Assembly (NCBI GenBank): GCA_029781975.1
Contig: JAKOVQ010000005.1
Coordinates: 204,560 to 268,559, forward strand
Origin: Acidobacteriota bacterium
Lineage (GTDB): Bacteria > Acidobacteriota > Thermoanaerobaculia > UBA5066
Direction: 5' to 3'
DNA length: 64,000 nt
Shown: in pieces, positions 34,331-42,856 of the stretch
How positions within the stretch are numbered: position 1 is the stretch's first letter
Layout of the letters: every line of letters starts with the position of its first letter
Program-made: the position numbers and the translations under genes
Notes under the pieces: generated by a model
Database searches by the model: none
What the model was told of the DNA's origin: nothing
What the model saw: the letters and a program-made list of their open reading frames with translations, nothing else

Positions 34331-35611
34331 TCAGCCGGCCGCGGGCGACACGGGCAGCCGGAAGGTGAAGTTGCTTCCCGCCCCGGGTGCGCTCTCGACG
34401 CGGATGTCGCCTCCGAGGAGGTCGAGGAGCCGGCGGCAGACCGAGAGACCGAGGCCGGTCCCCTCGAATCGGCGGGTCAGGCCCGACTCGAGCTGCTGGA
34501 AGGGACGGAAGAGCAACGGGATCTCCTCCGCCCGGATGCCGATCCCGGTGTCGCGGACGCTGGTGACGACGTGCGGCCCCTCGAGCCGGCAGACGACCGA
34601 GACCCCGCCGGCGTCGGTGAACTTCACCGCGTTACCGACGAGGTTCAGCAGGACCTGCTCGAAGCGGCGGCGGTCGCTGACGAGCGTCCCGACGCCGGGC
34701 GCGACCTCGACCTCGAGCGAGAGGCCCTTGCGCCGGGCGAGGGGCGCCAGCGCGTCCACGACCTGCTCCACCGACTCCTTCGCGTCGAACGGGGCGAGGG
34801 ACACCTGGAGCTGGCCCGCCTCGATCTTGGAGAGGTCGAGGACGTCGTTGATGAGCGCGAGGAGGTGGCGCGCGCTCGCCTTGACCATCCCGAGCTGCTT
34901 GATCTGCTCGTCGTTGAGGGGGCCGACGATCCCCTTCAGCAGGACCCCGGTGAACCCGATGATGGAGTTGAGCGGCGTCCGCAGCTCGTGGGACATCGTC
35001 GCGAGGAAAGCCGACTTCAGGCGGTCGGCCTCCTCGGCCCGCTCCTTGGCGACGGCCAGCTCGGCCGTGCGCGTCGCGACCAGGTCCTCGAGGCCTTCGC
35101 GGTAGCGTGCGAGCTCCTCCTCGGCCTTCCTCCTCAGCGTGATGTCGCGGTCGATCCCCATCACGACCGGGTGGCCGTCCACCTCGAGGAGGCACATCGA
35201 CGTCTCCATCGGGAAGAGCGAGCCGTCCTTGCGGCGGTGGACCGACTCGACCGTCACCGGGCCCTCCCTCCGGAGCGTCTCGACGAACCTTGCGCGCTCC
35301 CGGGGGCCCTCCATGCGCGCTCGGACCTCGTCCGGGTGGAGAATGTTGATGCTCCGGCCGACGAGCTCCTCGCGCGAGTAGCCGTTCATCGAGCAGGCGG
35401 CGGCGTTGCAGTCGAGGATCTCGAGGGTCTCGGGCTCGGTCAGGAAGATCCCGTCCGGGCTGTTCTCGAAGAGGGTCCGGAAGCGCCTTTCGCTCTCCCT
35501 CAGGGCCTCCTCGGCCCTCTCCCTTCCGCTGCGGGCGGCCTCGAGCTCCTGGTCCGTCCGGAACCGCCACTTCCCGGTCTCCGTGAGCCCGGGCGGCTGC
35601 CCGTCGGTCAC
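34331..35611 (-). CDS. PAS histidine kinase
   Basis: The 426-aa soluble kinase has a coiled-coil start (ELEAARSGRERAEEALRESE) and a PAS domain (LFENSPDGIFLTEPETLEILDCNAAAC). HisKA has His in TMSHELRTPLNSIIGF, and the HATPase has NLVGNAVKFTD, RDTGIGI and GTGLGLSVCRRLLDLLGG. I start it at the GTG at 35611 because an AAGGGGGA sequence lies just upstream. A longer ATG form to 35713 would add 34 residues whose codons are unusually A/T-ending (CCA, GGA, CAT, GGT, CGA, CTT), unlike the gene. Its stop is 16 nt before the CheY-like gene. Confidence 0.88.
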   Translation of the reverse strand: MTDGQPPGLTETGKWRFRTDQELEAARSGRERAEEALRESERRFRTLFENSPDGIFLTEPETLEILDCNAAACSMNGYSREELVGRSINILHPDEVRARMEGPRERARFVETLRREGPVTVESVHRRKDGSLFPMETSMCLLEVDGHPVVMGIDRDITLRRKAEEELARYREGLEDLVATRTAELAVAKERAEEADRLKSAFLATMSHELRTPLNSIIGFTGVLLKGIVGPLNDEQIKQLGMVKASARHLLALINDVLDLSKIEAGQLQVSLAPFDAKESVEQVVDALAPLARRKGLSLEVEVAPGVGTLVSDRRRFEQVLLNLVGNAVKFTDAGGVSVVCRLEGPHVVTSVRDTGIGIRAEEIPLLFRPFQQLESGLTRRFEGTGLGLSVCRRLLDLLGGDIRVESAPGAGSNFTFRLPVSPAAG

Positions 35612-35796
35612 CGCGTCCCCCTTCGCGGGAGCTCGATCCCGAAGGAATCGGGTTCCACCATGGAAGGCTCCTCCTGCGCGGCCGAACGGGGCTCCGCTGC
35701 CTGGGGTCAGCATAGGAGCATCGACTCCGCGTCACAAGGCAGGACCGGGGGTCCCGGCCGATCCCCGGCCTCCGTCGGGACGGGAAGGCCGGGGCG

Positions 35797-38700
35797 TCAC
35801 GCGTCGCCCGCGGCCGCGGCGCCAGGGAGCGACCGGAAGAAGGCGTCCAGGGCCTCGCCGAGCGCGCCGGCCTCCGTCGGCTTCTCGATGAGGGCGTCGG
35901 CGCCCGCGGCCCGCGCGTCCGCTTCGCGCCTCTCGTCGGTGAAGCCCGAGACGATCACGACCGTCGCGTCGCGGCGGAGCTCCCGGACGGCCCGGGCCAG
36001 CTCGAACCCCGACATTTCCGGCATGGAGACGTCGGTCACGACCGCGTCGAAGCCCGCAGGGTCCCGCCGGACCTCCGCGAGCGCCTTCCCGGGGTCCGAG
36101 AACCCCCTCATGACGTAACCGGCCCTCTCGAGGGCGCGTCCCAGGAGCTCGACCAGAGGCTCCTCGTCGTCCACGTAGACGACCCGCTCGACGCGGGGAC
36201 GTCCCTCGCCGGGTCCGGCGGCGCGAGGGTCGAGCACGGCCCTCACCTTCAGGGCGAGCTCGCGCTGGGTGAACGGCTTCTGGAGGAAGCTGACCCCTTC
36301 GTGCAGGACCCCGCGGTGAGCGATGACGTCGGCCGTGTAGCCCGAGATGAACAGGCACCTCAGGGCCGGCCTCAGCGGCTCGAGCCGTGCCGCGAGCTCC
36401 CGGCCGTTCATCTCGGGCATCACCACGTCGGTGATCAGGACGTCGATCGGGCCCTCGTGCTCGCGGGCCATGTGGATCGCCTTCGACGGGGAGTCTGCGG
36501 CGAGGACGCGGTAGCCGAGGCGCTCGAGCATCTGGGTGCCGAGCCTCAGCATGGCCGGCTCGTCCTCGGCCAGCAGAACCACCTCGCCGTGACCCGCGGG
36601 GACGTCGGTCGCCTCCGAGGACGGGGCCTCGACGGGTGCCTCCGTCGAACGGGGCAGGTAGATGTCGAAGCCCGTCCCGCGCCCCGGCTCGCTCCTCACG
36701 TCGATGAAGCCGCCGTTCTGGCTGACGATCCCGTGGACGGTCGCCAGGCCGAGCCCGGTCCCCTTTCCGGGGCCCTTGGTCGTGAAGAAGGGCTCGAAGA
36801 GGTGGTCGAGGACCTCTTTGTCCATCCCGCAGCCGTCGTCGGCCACGGTCAGCCTCACGTATTCCCCTGGGAGGGCGCCGGCCCGGGAGCGGCAGAAGGG
36901 CTCGTCGACGAGGACGTTCCCGGTGGCGAGGGTCACGACGCCGACCCCCTCGATCGCGTCCCGTGCGTTGACGCAGAGATTGGCCAGGAGCTGGTCGACC
37001 TGCGACGGGTCGACCTTCACGCTCCAGAGGCCGTCCCCGGGGCGGAAGAGCACCTCGACCTCTTCCCCGATGAGGCGGCGGAGCATCGTGAGCATCCCCG
37101 CGACCGTCTCGTTCAGGTCGAGCGTCCGGGGCGCGGCCGCCTGCTGGCGCGCGAAGGCGAGGAGCTGCTTCGTGATCACGGCCGAGCGCTGCGCGGCCTT
37201 GCGGATCTCGTCGAGGTGGGCGTGGAGGGGGTGCCCGGGTCCCGCCTGCTCGAGCGCCAGGGCGACGTGCCCCTGGATCACCGAGAGCATGTTGTTGAAG
37301 TCGTGGGCGACGCCTCCCGCCAGGCGGCCCACCGACTCCATCTTCTGGGCCTGGACGAGCTGCTCGGCGAGCTGCCGCCGCTCCCTCTCGGCGCGCACCC
37401 GGTCCGTGACGTCCTGGATGGAGCCCCGGACGCGGACGACCCTGCCGTCCTCGACGACCGGGACCCCGACGGTCCTCACCCACTTCCGGATCCCCCGGGC
37501 GGTGGTCAGCTCGAGCTCCAGGTCGTACGGCTTCCCCTCCTCGATCGCCGCCCGGACCGCCGCCTCGATCCGTTCCCGCGACTCTCCCGCGTAGAAGCCG
37601 AGCCCGAACTCGGCGGTCGGCGCCAGCTCGGGGTCGACCTCGTGGATCCGGGCGACCTCGTCCGTCCAGGCCCCCTTCCCCGTCGTCGCGTCGAAGTCCC
37701 AGGCCCCGATGTGGGCGGCGGCGCTCATCTCGCGCAGGAGCGCGTCCTTCCCGGAGAGCTCGGCCTCGGCCCGTTTGCGCTCGGTGATGTCGCGGGCGAC
37801 TCCCTGGACCTGCGTCATCCGGCCCGCGTCGTCCTCGAGGAGGGTCGAGACGACCTCCGTCTCCGCGAGGGTCCCGTCCTTCCGGAGGAGGGTGATCTCG
37901 TTGGTCTCGGTCCTCGTCGATTCGTCGCCCGAGGCAAGGGCGCGCGGACGGTCCCTCAGGCGCTGCTCCACGAGGGGCCACGACCCGGGGGCCACGACGT
38001 CCCGCATGGACCTGTCCAGCAGCTCCTCGACCGTGAACCCGAGGACCTTCTCCACCGAGGGGCTGACCCACCTGAACCGTCCGGCTGCGAGGTCGTACAG
38101 CCAGACGACGTCGCGGGCGGTCTCGGTCACGAGGCGGTAGCGGGCCTCGCTGGCTCGCCGCTCGGCCTCGGCCAGGTAGAGGGCCTGGTAGTGGGACTTC
38201 TCGTTTCGCTGCCAGACGAAGACGGTCGCGGCCGCGGCGAGCGCGAAGAACGCCAGGACCAGGCCTCCCGCGAGGAGGGCCCCGCGCCGGACCCCGCGGA
38301 TGACCTCGGACGAGTCGACCTTGGCGACGAGGAACCAGGAGGTCCCCGGGACGGGAAGGACGACGGCGAGGACGTCCACCCCGCCGAAGTCCTTCCCCTC
38401 CAGGACTCCCGTCTCCCCGAGGACGCCGCGGACCGAGGGGGCGTCGCGGCGGGTAAGGGGGATCCGGAGCGGAAGCGCGCTGCCGCCCGCGAGGCGGGGC
38501 TGGCTCAGGGTCACGACCGCGTCCCCCTCGCGGCGGACGAGGAACGCGTCGGCGCTCGAGCCCGCCATCACCCGCGAGCGGACGATCGGGTAGAGGGTCT
38601 TCGCGGCGTCGATCACGAGGAGGACCGCCCCCACCGGCCGGACCGCCCCGCCGGTCGTGGAAAGGACGGGCACCACGACGCTGATGTCGGGAGGCAGCCC

Positions 38701-39153
38701 CGCGTCGGTGTGGACGTCGGTCAGAACCGGCCGCCGCAGCCGCATGGCCTCGGCTGCAGCCCGGAGGGCCACGAGGTGGGGAGCCGTCGACGCGGCCAGC
38801 CGGACGACCGTCCGGCCTTCGCCGTCGACCAGGAGGACGTCGGCGAATCGCTCGTGCCGCTGCAGGACGCGCAGCTCGGCCGTCGCTTCCTCCCGCGGGA
38901 GGGGGTCGTCCGTCGTCAGCGCACGACCGAGCACCGAGGCCAGGTGAGGACGCTCCATCACCTCGGCGCCCTTCTCCAGGCTCTCCTGACGCCAGGCCAC
39001 GATCTCCCGGACCCGCAGCCGGGCGACGGCGGTCAGCTTGGTCTCGACGCTCCGGCGTTCCAGGTGGACCTGGTAGCGATAGAACCCGGCCCCTCCCGCC
39101 ACCAGGGCGGCGAGAAGGACCGCGGCGGCGAGCCAGCGGGCGGTCGCGTTCAT
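35797..39153 (-). CDS. Membrane hybrid histidine kinase with periplasmic sensor and two receivers
   Basis: The 1118-aa protein has TM1 (WLAAAVLLAALVAGGAGFYRY), a ~270-residue periplasmic double-Cache-like sensor and TM2 (ALLAGGLVLAFFALAAAATVFVW). Two PAS domains (~345-465 and ~480-600) precede HisKA with His in GGVAHDFNNMLSVIQGHV, HATPase (NLCVNARDAIEG, DDGCGMD, GTGLGLATVHGIV) and two C-terminal receivers (acceptor Asp in VLITDVVMPEMNGR and AVVTDVSMPEMSGF). It is a classic phosphorelay hybrid. GGAGGG precedes the ATG. It heads a run of four minus-strand signalling genes. Confidence 0.93.
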   Translation of the reverse strand: MNATARWLAAAVLLAALVAGGAGFYRYQVHLERRSVETKLTAVARLRVREIVAWRQESLEKGAEVMERPHLASVLGRALTTDDPLPREEATAELRVLQRHERFADVLLVDGEGRTVVRLAASTAPHLVALRAAAEAMRLRRPVLTDVHTDAGLPPDISVVVPVLSTTGGAVRPVGAVLLVIDAAKTLYPIVRSRVMAGSSADAFLVRREGDAVVTLSQPRLAGGSALPLRIPLTRRDAPSVRGVLGETGVLEGKDFGGVDVLAVVLPVPGTSWFLVAKVDSSEVIRGVRRGALLAGGLVLAFFALAAAATVFVWQRNEKSHYQALYLAEAERRASEARYRLVTETARDVVWLYDLAAGRFRWVSPSVEKVLGFTVEELLDRSMRDVVAPGSWPLVEQRLRDRPRALASGDESTRTETNEITLLRKDGTLAETEVVSTLLEDDAGRMTQVQGVARDITERKRAEAELSGKDALLREMSAAAHIGAWDFDATTGKGAWTDEVARIHEVDPELAPTAEFGLGFYAGESRERIEAAVRAAIEEGKPYDLELELTTARGIRKWVRTVGVPVVEDGRVVRVRGSIQDVTDRVRAERERRQLAEQLVQAQKMESVGRLAGGVAHDFNNMLSVIQGHVALALEQAGPGHPLHAHLDEIRKAAQRSAVITKQLLAFARQQAAAPRTLDLNETVAGMLTMLRRLIGEEVEVLFRPGDGLWSVKVDPSQVDQLLANLCVNARDAIEGVGVVTLATGNVLVDEPFCRSRAGALPGEYVRLTVADDGCGMDKEVLDHLFEPFFTTKGPGKGTGLGLATVHGIVSQNGGFIDVRSEPGRGTGFDIYLPRSTEAPVEAPSSEATDVPAGHGEVVLLAEDEPAMLRLGTQMLERLGYRVLAADSPSKAIHMAREHEGPIDVLITDVVMPEMNGRELAARLEPLRPALRCLFISGYTADVIAHRGVLHEGVSFLQKPFTQRELALKVRAVLDPRAAGPGEGRPRVERVVYVDDEEPLVELLGRALERAGYVMRGFSDPGKALAEVRRDPAGFDAVVTDVSMPEMSGFELARAVRELRRDATVVIVSGFTDERREADARAAGADALIEKPTEAGALGEALDAFFRSLPGAAAAGDA

Positions 39154-39175
39154 CGCCCTCCGATCCGGTGACGCG

Positions 39176-39352
39176 TCACCGATCACCGCGCCCAGACCCG
39201 GGCGGCCGCGACCGCGGCGACGCAGGGGAGACGATCCCCTCGGCAGGAGCTCCCGGCCGGTCCCCGTCGAGGCCGACGCGCTGGCGCTCCGCCAGGCGGA
39301 GGCGCCGGACCTCCTCCCTCTGCTCGACCCGAGGATCGCGGTAGCGTCCCAT
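39176..39352 (-). CDS. Possible 58-aa basic small protein
   Basis: A short frame begins MGRYRDPRVEQREEVRRLRL, with GGAAGG 6 nt before the ATG, and ends 22 nt before the hybrid kinase gene. The first half is a charged helix with strong G+C third positions. The second half is Pro/Arg-rich and less convincing. It sits below a -10-like TATAAA on the minus strand (39381-39376). It matches no family I know and could be untranslated leader of the kinase gene. Confidence 0.3.
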   Translation of the reverse strand: MGRYRDPRVEQREEVRRLRLAERQRVGLDGDRPGAPAEGIVSPASPRSRPPGSGRGDR

Positions 39353-39376
39353 CTGCCGCCTTCCGTCCCCGAGCAT

Positions 39377-39447
39377 TTATACGCCGGAGCCGCACGGGGG
39401 ACCTGCTCCGCCGCCCCGGAGATCTCGTCGCCGCGCCCGGCGTATAA
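39377..39447. promoter_or_regulatory. Inverted CCGGCGTATAA boxes between divergent genes
   Basis: TTATACGCCGG (39377-39387) and its exact complement CCGGCGTATAA (39437-39447) are 49 nt apart. Each contains a -10-like TATAA reading outward, so a symmetric pair of divergent promoters or a two-site operator is likely. The surrounding 39154-39465 interval is over 300 nt and otherwise holds only the doubtful small frame at 39176-39352. Confidence 0.5.
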
Positions 39448-39465
39448 GGAATCCGGGAGGCGCCC

Positions 39466-40530
39466 ATGGGACAGGACCTCGACCCGCAGGCCGGCCTGGA
39501 GGAGGGGGTCCGGCGCCTCCAGGCGGCGCTGGGCCGGATGCAGAGGACCCATGGGCCCCTCGTCCAGGACGTCGTCGAGAGGACGGGCGCCCTCGTCCGG
39601 GCCAGCCTCGACGAGAAGCTCGACCGGCAGGCGGAGCGCCGCCGGAGGCGGGCCGAGCGCCGGCACCGCCTCGAGGCCGGCCGCTCCGGGAGCTGCGCCG
39701 AGGGGGTCGTGAACCTCTTCGCCGCGGCCGTCCTGACGGGCTTCGCCATCTTCCAGCCCCACCTCTGGTGGCTGGTCTTCCCCGCGCTCGGGTTCGCGTC
39801 GAACGGGGCGCGGCTCGTCGGCCGGGCGGGCCAGGCCCCGGCCGGGCTCCCCGAGGCGCCGCCGTCCCTCCCGGCCGAGGCCACCGGGGCCCGGCCGACG
39901 GCGGGGGCGAAGGCGCGCCAGGCCGTCGCCGCCGAGGGGCCCGACGACCCATCCTCCGCCGCGATCGACTCCCGGCTCGCCCGCGTGGACGCCACGTGCG
40001 AGAAGCTCCTCTCCGAGCTGAAGAGCGCGCCCGAGGGGGTCCGCGAGCTGATCGGCCGGCCGGAGGAGACGGTCGAGGCGCTCCGGACCGCCTCGCACGA
40101 GCTGGCCCGCCGCGAGAGCGAGCTCCGGTCCGCCGTCCGCGACGAGGACGGCGAGCGGCTTCGGCGCGAGCGGTCGGGCCTCGAGGCCCGCATCGCGGCC
40201 GAGCGGGACGACGTCGTCCGCGGGCGCCTCACCGAGGCGATCGAGGCGCTCGACTCCCAGCTGGCCGAGCGCGACGGCCTCTCCACCCTCGCCGCCCGGA
40301 TCGAGGCAGAGGGGATGCGGCTCCTCTACTCCCTCGAGCGCCTCCGCGCCCAGCTCCTGAGGGCCCGGGCCGTCGGCGCCTCGGCGCCGGTGGCCGGGGA
40401 CGACACCCTCCGGGACGGCCTCCAGCAGCTCAGCCGCGAGATGACCTCGGCCGCCACGGCGCTGGAGGAGGTCCACGCGACCGAGCGGGGCCGCCGGCCC
40501 GTGCCCCTCGCCCAGCCAACCGGGCGGTGA
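39466..40530 (+). CDS. Two-TM coiled-coil membrane protein of unknown function
   Basis: The 354-aa protein has a basic, helical N-terminus (RQAERRRRRAERRHRLEAG), one hydrophobic hairpin (GVVNLFAAAVLTGFAIF, HLWWLVFPALGFASNG), a Pro/Ala linker, and a long C-terminal coiled coil (~165-340; ELARRESELRSAVRDEDGERL). The topology is like 2TM or XpaC-type proteins that couple to toxin- or envelope-stress modules, but I cannot assign a family. GGGAGG precedes the ATG, and one of the CCGGCGTATAA boxes lies 18 nt upstream of it. Confidence 0.75.
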   Translation: MGQDLDPQAGLEEGVRRLQAALGRMQRTHGPLVQDVVERTGALVRASLDEKLDRQAERRRRRAERRHRLEAGRSGSCAEGVVNLFAAAVLTGFAIFQPHLWWLVFPALGFASNGARLVGRAGQAPAGLPEAPPSLPAEATGARPTAGAKARQAVAAEGPDDPSSAAIDSRLARVDATCEKLLSELKSAPEGVRELIGRPEETVEALRTASHELARRESELRSAVRDEDGERLRRERSGLEARIAAERDDVVRGRLTEAIEALDSQLAERDGLSTLAARIEAEGMRLLYSLERLRAQLLRARAVGASAPVAGDDTLRDGLQQLSREMTSAATALEEVHATERGRRPVPLAQPTGR

Positions 40531-40555
40531 CCTCGCCGGCCGGCGGACGGCCCCC

Positions 40556-40584
40556 TTGACAAACACGAACGATCGTCCTAAATT
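40556..40584 (+). promoter_or_regulatory. Near-consensus promoter and operator of the tetR gene
   Basis: TTGACA (40556-40561), a 17-nt spacer and TAAATT (40579-40584) put +1 at about 40591, one base before the ATG at 40592, so the mRNA should be leaderless. The spacer contains CACGAACGATCG (40564-40575) with the palindromic core ACGATCGT (40569-40576), well placed for autorepression. The same 12-mer recurs at 41268-41279 in the next gene. Confidence 0.7.
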
Positions 40585-40591
40585 TCCCGGC

Positions 40592-41188
40592 ATGGGGAAG
40601 GGCGAGACCACCCGCCACGCCATCCTGGAGCACGCCGCCGCGCTCGCCAGCCAGGTGGGCCTCGGGGGACTCACCATCGGCCGCCTGGCCGACGAGCTCG
40701 AGCTCTCCAAGAGCGGCCTCTTCGCCCACTTCCGCTCGAAGGAGGCGCTGCAGGTGCAGGTCCTCGAGCACGCGGCCGAGCGGTTCGTCGAGCTCGTGAT
40801 CAAGCCCGCCCTGAAGGCCCCGCGCGGCGAGCCGCGCCTCAGGGCCTTCTTCCAGCTCTGGCGCCAGTGGCCCCGGGCGAACCCGATGCCCGGGGGCTGC
40901 TTCTTCGTCGCGGCCGCGATCGAGCTGGACGACCAGCCCGGGCCGGCCCGCGACCTCCTCGTGAAGCAGCAGCGCGACTGGCTGGACCTGATCGCCACGA
41001 CCGTGCGCGGAGCGATCGCCGAGGGGCACTTCCGCGAGGAGGTCGACCCCGACCAGTTCGCCCACGACCTCTACGCCGTCATGCTCGGCTACCACCACGC
41101 CTGGCGGCTCCTCCGCGACCCGAGGGCCGGAGCGCGCGCCGAGCGCGCCTTCGAGAACCTCGTCGCGGCCGCCCGCCGCCCCCGCTGA
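40592..41188 (+). CDS. TetR/AcrR-family regulator
   Basis: The 198-aa regulator has an N-terminal helix-turn-helix (GLGGLTIGRLADELELSKSGLFAHFRSKEALQ, helices at residues ~25-60) and a ligand domain with GGCFFVAAAIELDDQPGPARD typical of a TetR_C subgroup. It probably represses itself and the downstream alpha/beta hydrolase through GAACGATCG-type sites. The ATG is chosen over an upstream TTG because that TTG is the -35 box and the promoter fixes +1 beside the ATG. Confidence 0.9.
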   Translation: MGKGETTRHAILEHAAALASQVGLGGLTIGRLADELELSKSGLFAHFRSKEALQVQVLEHAAERFVELVIKPALKAPRGEPRLRAFFQLWRQWPRANPMPGGCFFVAAAIELDDQPGPARDLLVKQQRDWLDLIATTVRGAIAEGHFREEVDPDQFAHDLYAVMLGYHHAWRLLRDPRAGARAERAFENLVAAARRPR

Positions 41189-41232
41189 GGCCAGGTCCCC
41201 CCGACCGCCCGACCGAACCCGAGGAGAAGACC

Positions 41233-42228
41233 ATGACGATCGAAGCCGCCCCGCCCCCAAGAAAAAGCACGAACGATCGCGTTCACGCGCCCTCCCCGCT
41301 CCTCCGCGAAACCCTCTCGCTCCTTTCGCGGACGGCCCCGTCGCTCGCGGCCGAGGCGGCGTCCCGCCTCTTCCTCCTCGTCCCGGGGGTCCCTCCGCCC
41401 CGCGGCGAGGCGGCCGCGTTCCTGGCGTCGGGCGAGGCGTTCACGGTCCGCGGGGGCGGCCGCCGCCTCGCGGCCTGGCGCTGGGGCCACGGCCCGGCGA
41501 TCGTCCTCGCCCACGGCTGGGGCGGGCGGGGGACGCAGCTCCGTGCGTTCGTCCCCGCGCTGGTGAACGTGGGCTACGCGGCCGTGGTTTTCGACGGCCC
41601 GGCCCACGGCGCGTCGACCGGCCTGACCACCTCCCTGCCCGCCTTCGGCGACGCCATCGCCGCGGTCGCCCGGGCGACCGGCGCGCGGGGCGTCGTCGCC
41701 CACTCGATGGGTGGTGCCTCGACGCTCGTCGCGATCTCGCGCGGGCTCCCCCTCGCCCGCGCCGTCCTCCTCGGCGCGCCCTCCGACGCGGAGGAGATCT
41801 GGCACGGCTTCGTCCGCGCCCTCGGGCTCGGGGCGCCCGTCGCCGCCGACGCCCGGAGGCGCGTGGAGGGGCGCGTCGGCGTCAGGCTCGCCGACGTGAA
41901 CGCGTCCTCCCTCGCCCCGAGGGTGTCGACCCCGGTCCTCGTCGTCCACGACCGCGACGACGCCGAGGTGCCGTGGGCGGCCGGGGCGGCGAACGCCCGT
42001 TTCCTCGCCGGCGCCCGCCTGGTCACGACGTCGGGCCTCGGCCACCGCCGCATCCTGCGCGATCCCGGGGTCGTCGAGCAGGTGGTGCGGTTCCTCGAGG
42101 GGGGGATCCGCCCCGCGCGCTGCGGGGGCTGCGGACGCCCCGCCGGGTCCGAGGGCGCGGCCGGGCTCTGCGGCAGCTGCGTCGTCGAGCGGGAGCTGTT
42201 CGAGAGGGACGACCGGTTCGCGGCCTGA
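41233..42228 (+). CDS. Alpha/beta hydrolase with C-terminal zinc-ribbon-like tail
   Basis: The 331-aa cytoplasmic hydrolase has the oxyanion/HG motif LAHGWGGRGTQL, nucleophile Ser in VAHSMGGAST, Asp in VVHDRDDAEVP and His in SGLGHRRILRD. The last ~45 residues add two CxxC pairs (CGGCGRP and CGSC, 17 residues between the pairs), an arrangement like a zinc ribbon and unusual for the family. GAGGAG precedes the ATG. It is 44 nt downstream of tetR and carries a copy of the presumed operator within codons 12-17, so it is the likely regulated target. Confidence 0.85.
   Translation: MTIEAAPPPRKSTNDRVHAPSPLLRETLSLLSRTAPSLAAEAASRLFLLVPGVPPPRGEAAAFLASGEAFTVRGGGRRLAAWRWGHGPAIVLAHGWGGRGTQLRAFVPALVNVGYAAVVFDGPAHGASTGLTTSLPAFGDAIAAVARATGARGVVAHSMGGASTLVAISRGLPLARAVLLGAPSDAEEIWHGFVRALGLGAPVAADARRRVEGRVGVRLADVNASSLAPRVSTPVLVVHDRDDAEVPWAAGAANARFLAGARLVTTSGLGHRRILRDPGVVEQVVRFLEGGIRPARCGGCGRPAGSEGAAGLCGSCVVERELFERDDRFAA
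41268..41284 (+). promoter_or_regulatory. Second copy of the presumed TetR operator, inside the hydrolase gene
   Basis: CACGAACGATCG (41268-41279) is identical to the 12-mer in the tetR promoter. With the following CGTTC it forms GAACG-ATCG-CGTTC, two 5-nt complementary arms (41271-41284) about 35 nt after the hydrolase ATG. Binding here could block transcription through the gene or help loop with the promoter site about 700 bp away. Confidence 0.5.
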
Positions 42229-42286
42229 GCTTCCGGGCGGGGCGGTCCGCCGCCCCGCCGCTTTCAGCGGCAGGGAGGGGACGGGC

Positions 42287-42292
42287 GAGAAT
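42287..42292 (+). promoter_or_regulatory. -10 box (GAGAAT) for a leaderless dinB-like transcript
   Basis: GAGAAT ends 6 nt before the ATG at 42299, which puts +1 on the A of the ATG. AGGGAGGGG (42272-42280) lies too far upstream to act as a normal ribosome site for this start. Confidence 0.4.
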
Positions 42293-42298
42293 CGCGGC

Positions 42299-42826
42299 AT
42301 GAAGCACGAGCGCCCCCGCCCCGACGAATGTGCGGAGAGCTTCGCGGGCTACGTCGCCCGAGTCCCCGAGAGCGACGTGATCGCGGTCCTCACGGCGCAG
42401 CGGCCCGCGGTCGCCGCCGTCCTTTCGGCCATCCCCGAGGAGCGCGCCGGGCACCGGTACGCCGAGGGGAAGTGGAGCATCCGGGAGGTCGTCGGCCACG
42501 TCGTCGACACCGAGCGCGTGATGGGATACCGCGCGCTCTGCGTCGCGCGCGGGGAGACGGCCTCGCTCCCAGGCTTCGACGAGAACCTCTACGCCGCGAA
42601 GGCGGGGCACGACGGCTGCCGCCTCGCGGACCTCGCGCTGGAGCTCGACGCCCTGAGGGCGAGCCACCTCCTCATGCTCCGGCACGTCCCGGAGGACGCG
42701 TGGGCCCGGTTCGGCACCGCGAATGCCCGCCCGGTCACGCCGCGCGCCCTTGCCTACGTGATCGCCGGGCACCTCCGCCACCACTTCGCGATCCTCGCCG
42801 AGAGGTACGGCACGGGCGTTCTCTGA
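42299..42826 (+). CDS. DinB-like metal-binding four-helix protein
   Basis: The 175-aa protein fits the DinB_2/DinB superfamily. It has WSIREVVGHVVDTERVMGYRAL with a metal-ligand His, and the conserved C-terminal helix YVIAGHLRHHFAILAERYG with further His ligands. Family members include thiol-dependent (bacillithiol or mycothiol) S-transferases and other metal-dependent enzymes; this one's substrate is unknown. It is transcribed from its own weak promoter, convergent with the kinase relic. Confidence 0.82.
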   Translation: MKHERPRPDECAESFAGYVARVPESDVIAVLTAQRPAVAAVLSAIPEERAGHRYAEGKWSIREVVGHVVDTERVMGYRALCVARGETASLPGFDENLYAAKAGHDGCRLADLALELDALRASHLLMLRHVPEDAWARFGTANARPVTPRALAYVIAGHLRHHFAILAERYGTGVL

Positions 42827-42856
42827 CCGGGCGCGCCGTCAGCGTGCGGCTTCCGG

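Noticed and set aside
35612..35713. 34-residue extension of the PAS kinase to an ATG at 35713
   Set aside because: The codons end in A or T far more often than the rest of the gene, there is no ribosome site at the ATG, and a GTG at 35611 has one.
40556..40591. TTG start for the TetR gene at 40556
   Set aside because: This TTG is the first half of a consensus TTGACA -35 box with a TAAATT -10 at 17-nt spacing, so it cannot be translated from this promoter.
39154..40998. N-terminal extension of the hybrid kinase frame up to 40998
   Set aside because: It runs antisense through the coiled-coil and tetR genes and has no similarity to sensor domains. The ATG at 39153 has a ribosome site and begins with a membrane helix.
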